This document shows positions 9,412 through 18,800 of a stretch of 64,000 nt of DNA, piece after piece. A model generated the notes under the pieces. That model was not told where the DNA came from and did no database searches. It saw nothing but the letters and a program-made list of their open reading frames with translations. This DNA comes from JARFQH01 sp963825595. GTDB lineage: Bacteria > Desulfobacterota > Desulfobacteria > Desulfobacterales > SG8-13. Every line of letters begins with the position of its first letter. Positions within the stretch are counted from its first letter, which is position 1. Both the position numbers and the translations under genes were made by a program. Location: NCBI GenBank assembly GCA_963825595.1, contig CAWGUE010000008.1, forward strand, positions 1 through 64,000, in the 5' to 3' direction.

Positions 9412-10068
9412 CTATCCCGGCCGATCAAGAGCCCCGCCTTTCAATGTCAGCGCACCAACCGGACAACTCTCGATACACGCACGGCATTGACCACCATCCT
9501 GGCGAACGCCACCGGGTCGGTCGAAATAACCGACCACCGTGTTGAACCCACGCTTCGTAAACGTCAGCTCCGATCGTTTGCCCTCTCTTCGGCAGACCTC
9601 GACACACCGGCCGCACAGAACACAACGATTGGGATAATAATCGAGGCAGGGATGGACAGTGTCGATTGCGGGTTCTTTCAGGCGGCGCGTAAACGGCTTG
9701 GGTTTCAATCCGATCTTCAGAAACACGGCGATATTCTGAAGGGCGCATTGGCGGTTGGCGGGGCAGTTTTTACAATCGACATCGTGAACCGACAGAAGCA
9801 GTCTGAAGGCCGTTGTCTGCAGTTGCCGGACAGAGGGGGTGTCAGTCCTGACCGTCATTCCGTTGCGGACCGGAACGCAGCAGGACGCCACCGGCTGATC
9901 CTGACCTTCTATTTCAACGAAACACAGGCGGCAGCAAGCCGCAGCTCTTTCGCTGCTTTCCAAATAGCACAGGTTGGGAACATAGTGCCCATTGTCCAGG
10001 CAGGCTTTCAGCAGGGGCATCCCTTCCTCCGCTTCAATCCGCTTTCGGTCAACCACAATTGTCACCAT
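9412..10068 (-). CDS. NuoG/HoxU/HydC-like iron-sulfur subunit
   Basis: About 218 residues from the ATG at 10068, where the ferredoxin fold begins (MVTIVVDRKRIEAEEG); a start at 10125 would add 19 residues. N-terminal plant-type [2Fe-2S] cysteines are visible (NLCYLESSERAAACCRLC ... C). The His-Cys cluster H-x3-C-x2-C-x5-C follows (HDVDCKNCPANRQC), then two [4Fe-4S] motifs (CVLCGRCVEVC and CRACIESCPVG). The length equals the small HoxU/HydC subunits rather than full NuoG. It follows the NuoF-like gene on the same strand and should relay electrons between that flavoprotein and a hydrogenase, formate dehydrogenase or ferredoxin partner not present here. Confidence 0.85.
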   Translation of the reverse strand: MVTIVVDRKRIEAEEGMPLLKACLDNGHYVPNLCYLESSERAAACCRLCFVEIEGQDQPVASCCVPVRNGMTVRTDTPSVRQLQTTAFRLLLSVHDVDCKNCPANRQCALQNIAVFLKIGLKPKPFTRRLKEPAIDTVHPCLDYYPNRCVLCGRCVEVCRREGKRSELTFTKRGFNTVVGYFDRPGGVRQDGGQCRACIESCPVGALTLKGGALDRPG

Positions 10069-10125
10069 GGCAGCGCCTTTCGGTCGTTCGACATTATTTG
10101 ACACTCTGTTCAGAAGCCATCTCAA

Positions 10126-10347
10126 AATTAGGATTTTGGTTCACTATCAAGGCGGAGCCGAGTTTCCCCGCTGTGCGGGACTTCCCGTCTGCTCGAGACT
10201 TCTTTGTGGGTCGCAGCCCGCAGGCATACTGAAGTATGTCCGCAGAGGCGCGGGAAGGGACCTGCGCCCCTGCCAAAAACGAGGTACCAACATGGAGATT
10301 TATCCGCCTCGGGCGGATTGAGTCAAAAAACTTTTTTGTGATGACTT
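10126..10347. repeat. Hairpin-rich intergenic element (REP-like)
   Basis: This 222-bp gap between two functionally linked subunit genes contains several short inverted repeats. GGCATACT/AGTATGTC forms a stem at 10223-10240, ATCCGCC-TCG-GGCGGAT lies at 10302-10318, and CAAAAAA-C-TTTTTTG follows at about 10324-10338. Such clustered hairpins inside an operon resemble dispersed palindromic repeats. It holds no ORF of interest. Confidence 0.4.
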
Positions 10348-12279
10348 CTATAGACCCTTTTTCGGCGTCGCTGCTTCCCGCTCGACGATCGGCGCCAGAT
10401 CCGGCGGTGATACCTTCATCACGGCGCGGTATTCGGGCGGACAGACGACCATGCACTCTCCACACTTGACGCACAGAGACTGATCGATGCCCTTTTTGCG
10501 GTTTCTGGTGGTAAAGACCGCATCCACCGGGCAGCACCCCTCACAGACATCGCACCCGCGGGCACATCGGTCAAGATCGATGTAAAATGCGATCAGTGGG
10601 CGGCATACCATACCAGGGCATCGTTTTTCCTCCAGATGAGCGAGATAGTCGTCTCTAAAATACTTGAGAGACGTCAACACCGGATTGGGGGCTGTTTTGC
10701 CCAGCCCGCACAGGGAGCCGGTCTTGATGTCCTCGGCCAACCGCTGCAGCAGCTCCAAATCCGATTTTAGCCCCTCGCCTTCCGTCAGACGCTCCAGTAT
10801 CTCCAGCAAGTGATGTGTTCCGATGCGGCAGAAGGTGCACTTTCCACAGGATTCATTGCGAGTAAAATCGATGAAGAAGCGCGACACATCCACCATGCAT
10901 GCATCTTCATCCATGACCACCATACCTCCCGAACCCATCATGGCACCCGCCGCGCTCAGGGAGTCGAAATCGATGGGGGTGTCGAGATAATTTTCCGGCA
11001 GGCAGCCCCCCGATGGCCCTCCGATTTGAACCGCTTTGAACTTTTTCTGGTTCGGTATCCCGCCGCAGATATCGAATATCAGCGTCCGCAAGGTGACACC
11101 CATGGGAATTTCAACCAGACCGGGATGGGTTACGTTGCCGACAATCGAGAAGATGGCCGTACCGGGGCTACCGGGGGTGCCGATCGCTTTAAACCAGTCG
11201 GCCCCGTTTACAAGGATCGGCGGCACTGAGGCCAGGGTTTTGACATTGTTGATCACAGTGGGTTTTCCTCCTAACCCGGATTGGACCGGATATGGCGGCC
11301 TGTGCTGCGGCATTCCCCGATGACCTTCAACAGATTGTATCAGTGCGGTTTCTTCACCGCACACGAAAGCACCAGATCCCTCAAAAACCTCGATCTCCAG
11401 ATTAAAAGAACTGCCTAAAATACCTCGACCCAGTAAACCCAGTTCCTTCGTCTGCTGAATGGCCCCGCGGACGATCTTCACGGCCAGGGGATACTCGGCC
11501 CGCACATAAACGATGCCCCTGGCGGCCCCCACGGCATAAGCGCAGAGGATCATACCCTCGAGAACCTGGTGGGGATTGCTTTCTAAAATCGTGCGATCCA
11601 TGTAGGCGCCGGGGTCACCCTCATCGGCATTGCAGATAACTACTTTTTCGTGTCCTGCGGCCTGAATGGCCGCCTCCCATTTGGTTGCGGTGGGGAACCC
11701 GGCCCCGCCCCGCCCCCTGAGACCGGAGCGTTTGATTGCAGCGACAATTTCCTCCGGGGACCGGTCTATGGCTGACACCAAGGACACATAACCGCCGTCG
11801 GCGATGTAATCATAGATATCTTCCGGGTCGATACGGCCGCACTTCTCCATTACCAGCCGTTTTTCCTGGCTGAACCGCGGATACTCCATGATCGACGGAA
11901 TTAATTCGTTCTCCACGGTGGCGCCGAGAATATGTTCCAGACGCGGGTCGCCTCCCTCCAGAAACAACTTTGTCAGCATCGTCGCTTTGCCTGGATTGAC
12001 CTCGGGATAGAAAATGGGTGGAAATCCTGATTCCGGATGGTCGATGACGACAATCGGTTCTGCATAACAGTGCCCGACGCATCCGACAGTGTGAATACGC
12101 GCACGGATTCCCCTTGCTTCCATAGCCTGTTCGAAAGCCGCTTTGGTTTCCAAAGCGCCGGCGGCGATGCCGCAAGTGGCCATGCCGATATGGATTTTCG
12201 GTACCGGGTCGTCCGTAAAGGCAGACCGGCGTTTTCGGGCTTCTGCCTGGATATCTTCGAAGAATTGTATGGCTGTCAT
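10348..12279 (-). CDS. NuoF/HydB/HndC-like NAD(P)H-binding flavoprotein
   Basis: A 643-residue subunit oxidising or reducing NAD(P)H. Residues about 25-110 are a thioredoxin-like [2Fe-2S] domain (C in MATCGIAAG, then CVGHC). The FMN/NADH domain starts near residue 170 (GLRGRGGAGFPTATKWE) and includes NADEGDPGAYMDR. The [4Fe-4S] ligands are ESCGKCTFCRIG with a distal Cys in GSLCGLG. The C-terminus adds a bacterial ferredoxin domain with two clusters (CDVCEGCCP and CVKCGECMVVCPP). This architecture is that of HydB/HndC subunits of NADP-reducing or electron-bifurcating hydrogenases and of NAD-dependent formate dehydrogenases. The catalytic partner is not in the window. Confidence 0.9.
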   Translation of the reverse strand: MTAIQFFEDIQAEARKRRSAFTDDPVPKIHIGMATCGIAAGALETKAAFEQAMEARGIRARIHTVGCVGHCYAEPIVVIDHPESGFPPIFYPEVNPGKATMLTKLFLEGGDPRLEHILGATVENELIPSIMEYPRFSQEKRLVMEKCGRIDPEDIYDYIADGGYVSLVSAIDRSPEEIVAAIKRSGLRGRGGAGFPTATKWEAAIQAAGHEKVVICNADEGDPGAYMDRTILESNPHQVLEGMILCAYAVGAARGIVYVRAEYPLAVKIVRGAIQQTKELGLLGRGILGSSFNLEIEVFEGSGAFVCGEETALIQSVEGHRGMPQHRPPYPVQSGLGGKPTVINNVKTLASVPPILVNGADWFKAIGTPGSPGTAIFSIVGNVTHPGLVEIPMGVTLRTLIFDICGGIPNQKKFKAVQIGGPSGGCLPENYLDTPIDFDSLSAAGAMMGSGGMVVMDEDACMVDVSRFFIDFTRNESCGKCTFCRIGTHHLLEILERLTEGEGLKSDLELLQRLAEDIKTGSLCGLGKTAPNPVLTSLKYFRDDYLAHLEEKRCPGMVCRPLIAFYIDLDRCARGCDVCEGCCPVDAVFTTRNRKKGIDQSLCVKCGECMVVCPPEYRAVMKVSPPDLAPIVEREAATPKKGL

Positions 12280-12375
12280 AACCGGTTAACACTCTCCGTG
12301 CAGGATTGGATGGACCATGTGAAGGTTTGGAGAAAAGAGGTGCGCCCGCGGCGATAAATCATTATCCACATGCCG

Positions 12376-13533
12376 TTATGATTTACCAAGGCCAGGCGGT
12401 TGAGCCTCATTTGCCGGCAACCTGAAGAAGAAGGTGGATCCTGCGCCTATTCGCGAATGAACGTCGATTTCGCCGCCGTGCTGCTCAATGATTTTTCGCG
12501 TCATCATCAAACCGATGCCTGTACCCCGGGTGCCTTTGGTGCTGAAAAATCCCTTGAAAATATGAGCCAGAACGGCATTGTCCATTCCGATGCCGGTATC
12601 GGACACCCGGTATTCCGCCCCCCACCCCGCAGCGCTTATAGTTTGAATGTGAACCCTGTGTTTTGGATCAGAGGGGCCGGCGTCTCTGCAGGCATCGATG
12701 GCATTGGCCAGAAGATTCAAGATACACTTCTGGATGGCTTCGGGATCAAACCGGAACGGTGCTAACTCCGTGAGTTCGATCTTCAGCTCGATGTCGTCTT
12801 CAGCCGCCCGTGATCCCATGGCGGCCACTGCTTCTCTAACCGGCAGGTTGGGATCACACAATTTCAGGTTTACTTCGGCGTATTTTCCGTAGTTGAGCAG
12901 GTCGAGAGAAAGGCTGCGAATTTTGTCCACATTGCCCTTGACCATCTCCCAGCCCTCTAAAAGGTACTTCTTGTCATCGCGTTCGATGCCCTGGCCGAGA
13001 ACGAAAATGCCGCCTCTCAGACCGCCGGCAATGTTCTTGATGGTATGCGAAAGCCCGGCAACGGTTTGTCCGATGGCCGCCATCCGCTCCGCCTCGATGA
13101 GTTTGCGGGCCTTTTCTTCCACCAATCTTTCGAGATGTTCGGTGTATTCTCTGATCTGATTGCGCATCGTAATTCGCTCGCGGGCTCGACGGAGCGCAAT
13201 CTGCAGGATCTCATCGTCGATGGGCTTGGTGACAAAATCGGTGGCATCGTGTTTAAGGCTCTGGATGGCCAAATCCATATCACCCTGGCCGGTAAAGATG
13301 ATGACTTCCGTGTCGGTGTTTTTCTGTTTGATTTTTTGCAGCAGAGTGATGCCGTCCATATCGGGCATCTTGATATCCGTCAGGACAATCTGTGGGCGGA
13401 CTAAATCGAACGTTCTCAATGCATCTTTACCGCAACCCGCGGTGTGGACCGTGAACCCCTGGTCGGCCAGGGACAAGCCCAGGACTTTGCGGATCCCCTC
13501 TTCGTCGTCGACCAGTAAAATCGTTTCTGTCAT
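12376..13533 (-). CDS. Response-regulator receiver/histidine kinase hybrid
   Basis: About 385 residues from the ATG at 13533 (AGGGAACCAGCG upstream). An N-terminal receiver domain has the DDEEG acidic pair, phospho-acceptor Asp in VLTDIKMPDMDG and Lys in DFVTKP. A coiled segment follows (about 120-165), then a histidine-kinase core: an H-box-like LSHTIKNIAGG (about 175), the N-box LLNLLANAIDAC, D-T-G-I-G-M and G-T-G-I-G-L. It lacks PAS domains. Its start lies 23 bp past the stop of the 13557-15836 kinase, so the two are probably co-transcribed and the receiver may accept phosphate from that kinase. Confidence 0.85.
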   Translation of the reverse strand: MTETILLVDDEEGIRKVLGLSLADQGFTVHTAGCGKDALRTFDLVRPQIVLTDIKMPDMDGITLLQKIKQKNTDTEVIIFTGQGDMDLAIQSLKHDATDFVTKPIDDEILQIALRRARERITMRNQIREYTEHLERLVEEKARKLIEAERMAAIGQTVAGLSHTIKNIAGGLRGGIFVLGQGIERDDKKYLLEGWEMVKGNVDKIRSLSLDLLNYGKYAEVNLKLCDPNLPVREAVAAMGSRAAEDDIELKIELTELAPFRFDPEAIQKCILNLLANAIDACRDAGPSDPKHRVHIQTISAAGWGAEYRVSDTGIGMDNAVLAHIFKGFFSTKGTRGTGIGLMMTRKIIEQHGGEIDVHSRIGAGSTFFFRLPANEAQPPGLGKS

Positions 13534-13556
13534 CGCTGGTTCCCTGGCGGTCGGCC

Positions 13557-15836
13557 TCACGTAGTTTTTATCGGAAAGGTAATCAGGAAACAGGTACCTT
13601 GGGGTTCATTATTTGCCACGCGAATTTTTCCGCCGAAATCCTTGATGATTCCGTAACTTATGGAGAGCCCCAGGCCGGTACCCTTACCGACCTCCTTGGT
13701 CGTAAAAAAGGGCTCGAAGATCTTGTCGGCGATGGATGGCGGGATGCCGATGCCGGTATCACAAACTTCGATAATGACCTTATTTTGTTCAGACCGGGTG
13801 CGCAAGAATATTTTTTTGTCGAAGGCCTGCGGTTCTTCGTTTTCCAATCGATCCATGATCGCATCGCGGGCATTGATCAACAGGTTGATGAACACCTGTT
13901 CGAGACGATCGGCATCAGCCATGATCTCGGGCAGATCATCCTGAAGCGCCCAAATGGTGTCGATACCCCGCACCTTGAGCTGTTGACTGAACATATCGAG
14001 AGCTTTTAAGAGAATCTGGTTGATCTGGACACTTTCCAAGCCGAGATCGGACTTGCGCCCGAACTGACGCAGGTGATTGATTATCTTGCTGGCACGGTCG
14101 ACGTGGCTGTCGATCTCCTCGGCCATCGTGGCAAGGATTTCTTCCTTTATCGGCTCTTTTTTTCTCACCTTTCTGATAAAAAAGTTACTGGCCGTTTTGA
14201 TGACCGAAAGCGGCTGGTTCAATTCATGGGCGACCCCTGTGGCCATTTCACCGAGGGTGGCCATTTTACTGGCCTGAATCAGTTGCTGTTCCGCTTCGAG
14301 CCGTTTGGTGATATCGCTGGTGGTTACCAGAAGCACTTTTTTCCCGGGGTATTCCGATGGTGAAATGCGGATGTTGACAAAAAGGGTCGTGCCGTCCTTG
14401 GCGCGCTGTTTCACCTGGCTGATGATCGCGGCCGATTTCAGATTGAGCGCGATACGGTTTCGGTCCTCTTCGGTGAACAGGTCCAGAAAGGACCGCGTGG
14501 TCATATGCTCCTTGTCGCAGCCGTAAACGGCCTCGACGCTGTCATTGCAGTCGAGCACCTCGAGCGTGTCCCGGTCGAGAACGAAAACCGGGTTGGGAAT
14601 GTTGTTGAAGATGGCATGGTATTTTTTTTCGGATTTTTCCAGTTTTTCTTCCAGCTGTTTACGGGGAGTGATATCCAGGTTCATTTCCATTGCGGCGACG
14701 ATTTCGCCTTCAGGGTTTCTGATCGGGGATGTCCTCACCAGCCAGTGGGTCGTTTGGCCGTCCTTACCCAGCCCTGATTCTTCGCTCGTGTGGGAGAAGC
14801 CGTCCTCGAAAGTTCGTTCCACCGGACAGACCACGCACTTATCTTCACGCCCCTTGTAAACCCGGTAGCAGTAGTCGCCCTCGTGCGGATCGAAGCTTTC
14901 GGCAAATTTGCGATTGTAGCGCAGCAGTTTGTAGTCTCGATCCTGGACCGTGACGAAGCAGGGCACCATTTCGAATAACGTCTGGTATTCATCCCGCTGC
15001 CGATTCAACTCGGACTGCTTCTGCCCGATTTCTTCACTCATCTGGTTGATCACCTGTGCCAGCTGCCCCACCTCGTTGTTCGCAGGGATGTCTATTTTAC
15101 TGCTGTAATCGCCTTGGTGTATTCGCCGGGTCCCCTCCATCAATCGATTGATCGGCTGCTTGACGAACTTGAATACGAAGATAAAAATGATTGCCGAGGT
15201 AATTAAAAACACGGTCAGGGCCAGGCCGAACAGCCCCTTTTCAAAAAAGACGATTTCGCGATCCACGTCCTCGAGGGAGACAACCACATCCAATGCCCCG
15301 AGAATTTTTTTGCCTTCCGGGTGAAAATGGCAGTCGGATGTCGAACAGCCGGGTTCATTGTAAATCGGGCTGATGATACCGACCTGGCGAAATCCGTGCG
15401 GTGATGAAAAAATTCGCGTGCGTTGCTTCAGGTCGACGCTCACCAACGGCGGTTCGGCACGGTGACAGATGTCGCAGGCTTCGGCTTTGATATTCGTTAT
15501 TTGATCGAGTTCTTCGGCACGGTTCGAAAATTTGATCTGGCCGTCTTTATTGTAGATGCGGATGTTCTTGATCTCTTTCTGACGGGCAATGTTGTTGATG
15601 ATCTGGTTAATTTCGTCACGGGAGTTGAGCATCATGGCATAATGTGTGCCCAGTTTTATGGTGTTGCTGAGCCGATCTGATCCCATCGTCACTTCCCCTT
15701 TTAGGCGCTCTTTCTGGTAAGTGACACTGAAATACGCCCAGGTGGCGATGCTGGCCAGTAAAGTCAACCCGACGGTGACGATCAGATTTGTTACCAGACT
15801 GTGTCGGAGATTGCGGATAAACTTGAACATGCTCAC
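13557..15836 (-). CDS. Membrane sensor histidine kinase with c-type haem motifs
   Basis: A 759-residue sensor. A membrane segment (about 14-38) and a second (about 203-224) enclose a periplasmic domain carrying CDICH at 121-125 and a C-x4-C-H at 164-170 (CSTSDCH), covalent c-haem attachment signatures. A HAMP domain (about 225-280) follows, then a Cys-rich PAS (CYRVYKGREDKCVVCPV) near 325-390 and a second PAS near 400-520. The kinase core has H-box GVAHELNQPLSVIK, N-box INLLINARDAI, D-T-G-I-G-I and G-T-G-L-G-L. It probably senses periplasmic redox state or a haem ligand such as NO or O2. Its place beside the NuoF-like and Hmc genes suggests control of electron-flow genes. Confidence 0.9.
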   Translation of the reverse strand: MSMFKFIRNLRHSLVTNLIVTVGLTLLASIATWAYFSVTYQKERLKGEVTMGSDRLSNTIKLGTHYAMMLNSRDEINQIINNIARQKEIKNIRIYNKDGQIKFSNRAEELDQITNIKAEACDICHRAEPPLVSVDLKQRTRIFSSPHGFRQVGIISPIYNEPGCSTSDCHFHPEGKKILGALDVVVSLEDVDREIVFFEKGLFGLALTVFLITSAIIFIFVFKFVKQPINRLMEGTRRIHQGDYSSKIDIPANNEVGQLAQVINQMSEEIGQKQSELNRQRDEYQTLFEMVPCFVTVQDRDYKLLRYNRKFAESFDPHEGDYCYRVYKGREDKCVVCPVERTFEDGFSHTSEESGLGKDGQTTHWLVRTSPIRNPEGEIVAAMEMNLDITPRKQLEEKLEKSEKKYHAIFNNIPNPVFVLDRDTLEVLDCNDSVEAVYGCDKEHMTTRSFLDLFTEEDRNRIALNLKSAAIISQVKQRAKDGTTLFVNIRISPSEYPGKKVLLVTTSDITKRLEAEQQLIQASKMATLGEMATGVAHELNQPLSVIKTASNFFIRKVRKKEPIKEEILATMAEEIDSHVDRASKIINHLRQFGRKSDLGLESVQINQILLKALDMFSQQLKVRGIDTIWALQDDLPEIMADADRLEQVFINLLINARDAIMDRLENEEPQAFDKKIFLRTRSEQNKVIIEVCDTGIGIPPSIADKIFEPFFTTKEVGKGTGLGLSISYGIIKDFGGKIRVANNEPQGTCFLITFPIKTT

Positions 15837-16174
15837 CTGCCCGTGTTCCTGGTTATACCAAATATAGACTATCTATTCTGTTCCGGTACGCCCGTTGACC
15901 GACTCATTTGATCCGTTCTAAAATCAGTGCTCGCTTTGAAAGCACTCACTTACACAGTGCGACAACCCGGAACCCGGCACATTGTAGTAATGTTGAAGTT
16001 ATTGAAATTACTATTAAGATTAAATCTTGTCAAGGCATGACGCGGTCTGTCGCGATACCCGGCGGTACCGCGCGTGGGTCTATAATCTGATGGCAGGGCG
16101 AACACGGACAGACGACGGCTGCACCTAACCCCGAGACCTCATGAAATAAGCGGGACAGGCAGCTGGCCGCGGCC
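15837..16174. other. Intergenic region between kinase genes
   Basis: About 338 bp without a supported gene, upstream of the haem-motif kinase and downstream of the kinase at 16175. It presumably carries a promoter for the 13557/12376 pair; none could be fixed by eye. Confidence 0.3.
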
Positions 16175-18163
16175 TTAATCGCGGAGGCTGCTTTCGGGTC
16201 TTTTTTTCATCGATTTCTTGGTGGAATCTGCGCATTTTCGCGGTAGGACCACGCTAAATAGCGCACCTTTCCCCGGTTTTGATTCGACACGGATCATCCC
16301 GCCATGCTGCTGAATGATAAGGTTGGAAATATAAAGTCCCAGCCCCGTACCTTCGTGCCCTTTTGAAGAGAAAAATAGTGTGAACATATTCTCGAGGGTA
16401 TTTTCGTCCATACCGATACCGTTGTCGCTGATCTCGAAGACGATGCGTTCGGAATCTTCCGCTCGGACCCTGAAAACAATGCGGGGCTCGGTGCCGGACG
16501 GGTCTGCGAGGATGGCCTCGACGGCGTTGTCGATAATATTGATCAAGGCCGTGCGCACAACACCGACGTCGATTTCGAATTCTCCGGACGTTGGAGCGAT
16601 CTCCTTCACAAACGCCACGCCGTGGTGCACGATCTTGTGTTCAACCGTCAAACACACATCCTCGGCAAAACTCTGCACATCGACCACTTCCCAGTGCAAA
16701 TCCCTTTCTTTGGCATAATAAAGAATGTTCAGAACCATGTTGCGGATGCGATCGACCATCACTTGAACGGTGCCCCAACCCTCTTTGACCTTTTCCTTGT
16801 CGCCCTTGGCGTTGCCGCTGTTGATCATGTACAGGCCGCCGTCCAAACCGGTCAGAAGCCCCTTGATACCGTGCGAAATGGAACTGATCAGAAACCCCAG
16901 GGAAGTGAGGCGGTCCTGCAGTTGGCGAATCTGGGTGATATTGGTTGACATCTCCATAACCTGAATGATGTCACCTGCAGCATTGCGGATCGGTGCCGTC
17001 CAGACCAGTACGTTATACTGTGTTCCGGATTCGGATGTGACCACCATTTCGGCTTGATGAGACTGGCCGTCGGCAAAAGTTTTTGCCACCGGGCAATTCG
17101 GGCAGGGTTCCGAACGATGCTTGTAGGTGGCGAAACAGCGGGATCCGATCTTATCGCCGAAATCTTCCTTGAAACGCCGATTGGTGGCCGTTAATCGATA
17201 CTGCCTGTCTTGAACCGATATGTAGCACGGAACCTCGTCAAACAGCATCTGATAGCGTTGCTGGGTGGTACGCAATTCTTCCTGCAGGCGATTGACCTCG
17301 GAAATATCGGCCGCTATTTCGAGCACCAGTTCCAGTTCACCTTTGCCGTTGCGGATAGGGGCCGTGTGGATGATTACCGGCAACTCACTGCCGTCCTGGC
17401 AACGCACCTTTTCTTTGGCTCTTTGCCCGCTGCCGCTGGTAAAAGTATGGGCTACGGGGCAGTCCTTTTCCCCGCCTGAATCGGATGCGAAGATCTCCCA
17501 AGAGTTACAGCCGACTTTGTCGCCAAGGTGCTCGCGGTAGAGCTGGTTGGTCTCGACAATCTTGAGATCCCGATTGTGGATCGAGACAAAGCACGGCATT
17601 TCATTGAAATAGCGGATACCGCCCTCCAGGTCGCCGGCAATGCCGCGAATAGCGGCATACAGGCCTTCCACTGCTTGCCCAACGGCCACCTGCCGCTCGG
17701 CCTGCACAAGCTTGGCCGACTGCTCTCTAACAAGGGTCTCGAGGTTTTCGGTGTATTCACGCAACATTTCCCGCATGCCGATTCTTTCGGTTGCCCGCTT
17801 TAGGGCAATTTCAAGGACATCGTCATTAATGGGTTTGGTGACAAAATCGGTGGCATCGTGCTGCAGACTCTTGATGGCCAAATCCATATCACCGTGACCG
17901 GTGATCATGATGACCTCGGTGTCGGGATTTTTCGATTTGATATTTTTCAAAAGCGTAACGCCGTCGATACCCGGCATTTTGATGTCGGTGAGAACGATCG
18001 GCGGTGCATGCTGCGAGAATAACTTCAGGGCCTGTTCACCGTTTTCGGCCGTGAGTACGTCATAGCCGCTGTCGGTCAGAGAAATACCCAGAACCTTGCG
18101 AATACCTTCTTCGTCGTCGACAAGCAGAATTTTCTTTTTCATGGCGATTTTGATCGAATGCAT
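16175..18163 (-). CDS. Receiver-PAS-PAS histidine kinase
   Basis: A 662-residue soluble protein (an internal ATG at 18142, right at MKKKILLVDDE, is an alternative start). Domain order: receiver (phospho-acceptor Asp in VLTDIKMPGIDG), a coiled segment, a PAS near 165-280 with a shortened Cys motif (CNSWEIF ... KDCPVAHTF), and a PAS near 300-415 with CFATYKHRSEPCPNCPV. A kinase core follows with SHGIKGLLTGLDGG, the N-box IINIIDNAVEAI, D-N-G-I-G-M and G-T-G-L-G-L. There is no transmembrane segment. The Cys-rich PAS units match one in the 13557 kinase, so both may sense a related redox or metal signal. It lies between hmc and the NuoF-like cluster. Confidence 0.87.
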   Translation of the reverse strand: MHSIKIAMKKKILLVDDEEGIRKVLGISLTDSGYDVLTAENGEQALKLFSQHAPPIVLTDIKMPGIDGVTLLKNIKSKNPDTEVIMITGHGDMDLAIKSLQHDATDFVTKPINDDVLEIALKRATERIGMREMLREYTENLETLVREQSAKLVQAERQVAVGQAVEGLYAAIRGIAGDLEGGIRYFNEMPCFVSIHNRDLKIVETNQLYREHLGDKVGCNSWEIFASDSGGEKDCPVAHTFTSGSGQRAKEKVRCQDGSELPVIIHTAPIRNGKGELELVLEIAADISEVNRLQEELRTTQQRYQMLFDEVPCYISVQDRQYRLTATNRRFKEDFGDKIGSRCFATYKHRSEPCPNCPVAKTFADGQSHQAEMVVTSESGTQYNVLVWTAPIRNAAGDIIQVMEMSTNITQIRQLQDRLTSLGFLISSISHGIKGLLTGLDGGLYMINSGNAKGDKEKVKEGWGTVQVMVDRIRNMVLNILYYAKERDLHWEVVDVQSFAEDVCLTVEHKIVHHGVAFVKEIAPTSGEFEIDVGVVRTALINIIDNAVEAILADPSGTEPRIVFRVRAEDSERIVFEISDNGIGMDENTLENMFTLFFSSKGHEGTGLGLYISNLIIQQHGGMIRVESKPGKGALFSVVLPRKCADSTKKSMKKRPESSLRD

Positions 18164-18281
18164 TCCAAACGGTGGTACGGAAACCGTTGGGTTTAATGAA
18201 ACATATACAAGGACTTAATGCTGAGTCTGTCTTCCGCCGTTCTTAAGCATCGGCAGGCTGACGGCGATCACGCCCCGAATT

Positions 18282-18674
18282 TCAGATCATGTCCGTCACG
18301 GCGGTGAGCAATTCATCCGGTTCGAACGGTTTTTCCAGGTAGACAGGCGGGAGGGTAACCTCAATGGCCAATTGGGTGTTGAGCATGTTGAGGTAGTGAA
18401 AAAAGGAGGCTTTCTTCACCGCTGAGAGCATGATCACCGGTATGTCTTTAAGATCGGGGTCCGTTTTCAGCTGCCGGTACATTTCAGCCCCGCCCTCACC
18501 GGGCATCATGACATCCAGAATAATTAGATCAGGCTGAATCTCCCGGGCCTTGCGGATCCCTTCACGCCCCTCGCGGGTGGTAAAGGGTTTGTACCCGCCG
18601 GTTTCGAGCACCGTGGATATATAAATCCGCATATCCATCTCATCGTCGACGACAAGAATTTTTTTCTTATCCAT
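18282..18674 (-). CDS. Single-domain response regulator (Rrf1-like)
   Basis: A 130-residue receiver domain with no output domain: acidic pair in VVDDEMD, phospho-acceptor Asp in LIILDVMMPGEGG and Lys in YLEKPF. The hmc operon of Desulfovibrio vulgaris ends with a regulator of this kind (Rrf1); the position here, downstream of hmcF and the stress protein on the same strand, is comparable. It may be a phospho-target of one of the three nearby kinases. Confidence 0.82.
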   Translation of the reverse strand: MDKKKILVVDDEMDMRIYISTVLETGGYKPFTTREGREGIRKAREIQPDLIILDVMMPGEGGAEMYRQLKTDPDLKDIPVIMLSAVKKASFFHYLNMLNTQLAIEVTLPPVYLEKPFEPDELLTAVTDMI

Positions 18675-18800
18675 CGTGAGACTCCATCGGCACCCGGATT
18701 GGGGGTCGGTGTGTTCTCGTGGTCGGCCGTGTTATCCTGCAGTGAGTAGACGTTCCCGCAACAAATCTGTGTTAAAGGCCCGGTGTGGAGTGCCCGCGTA

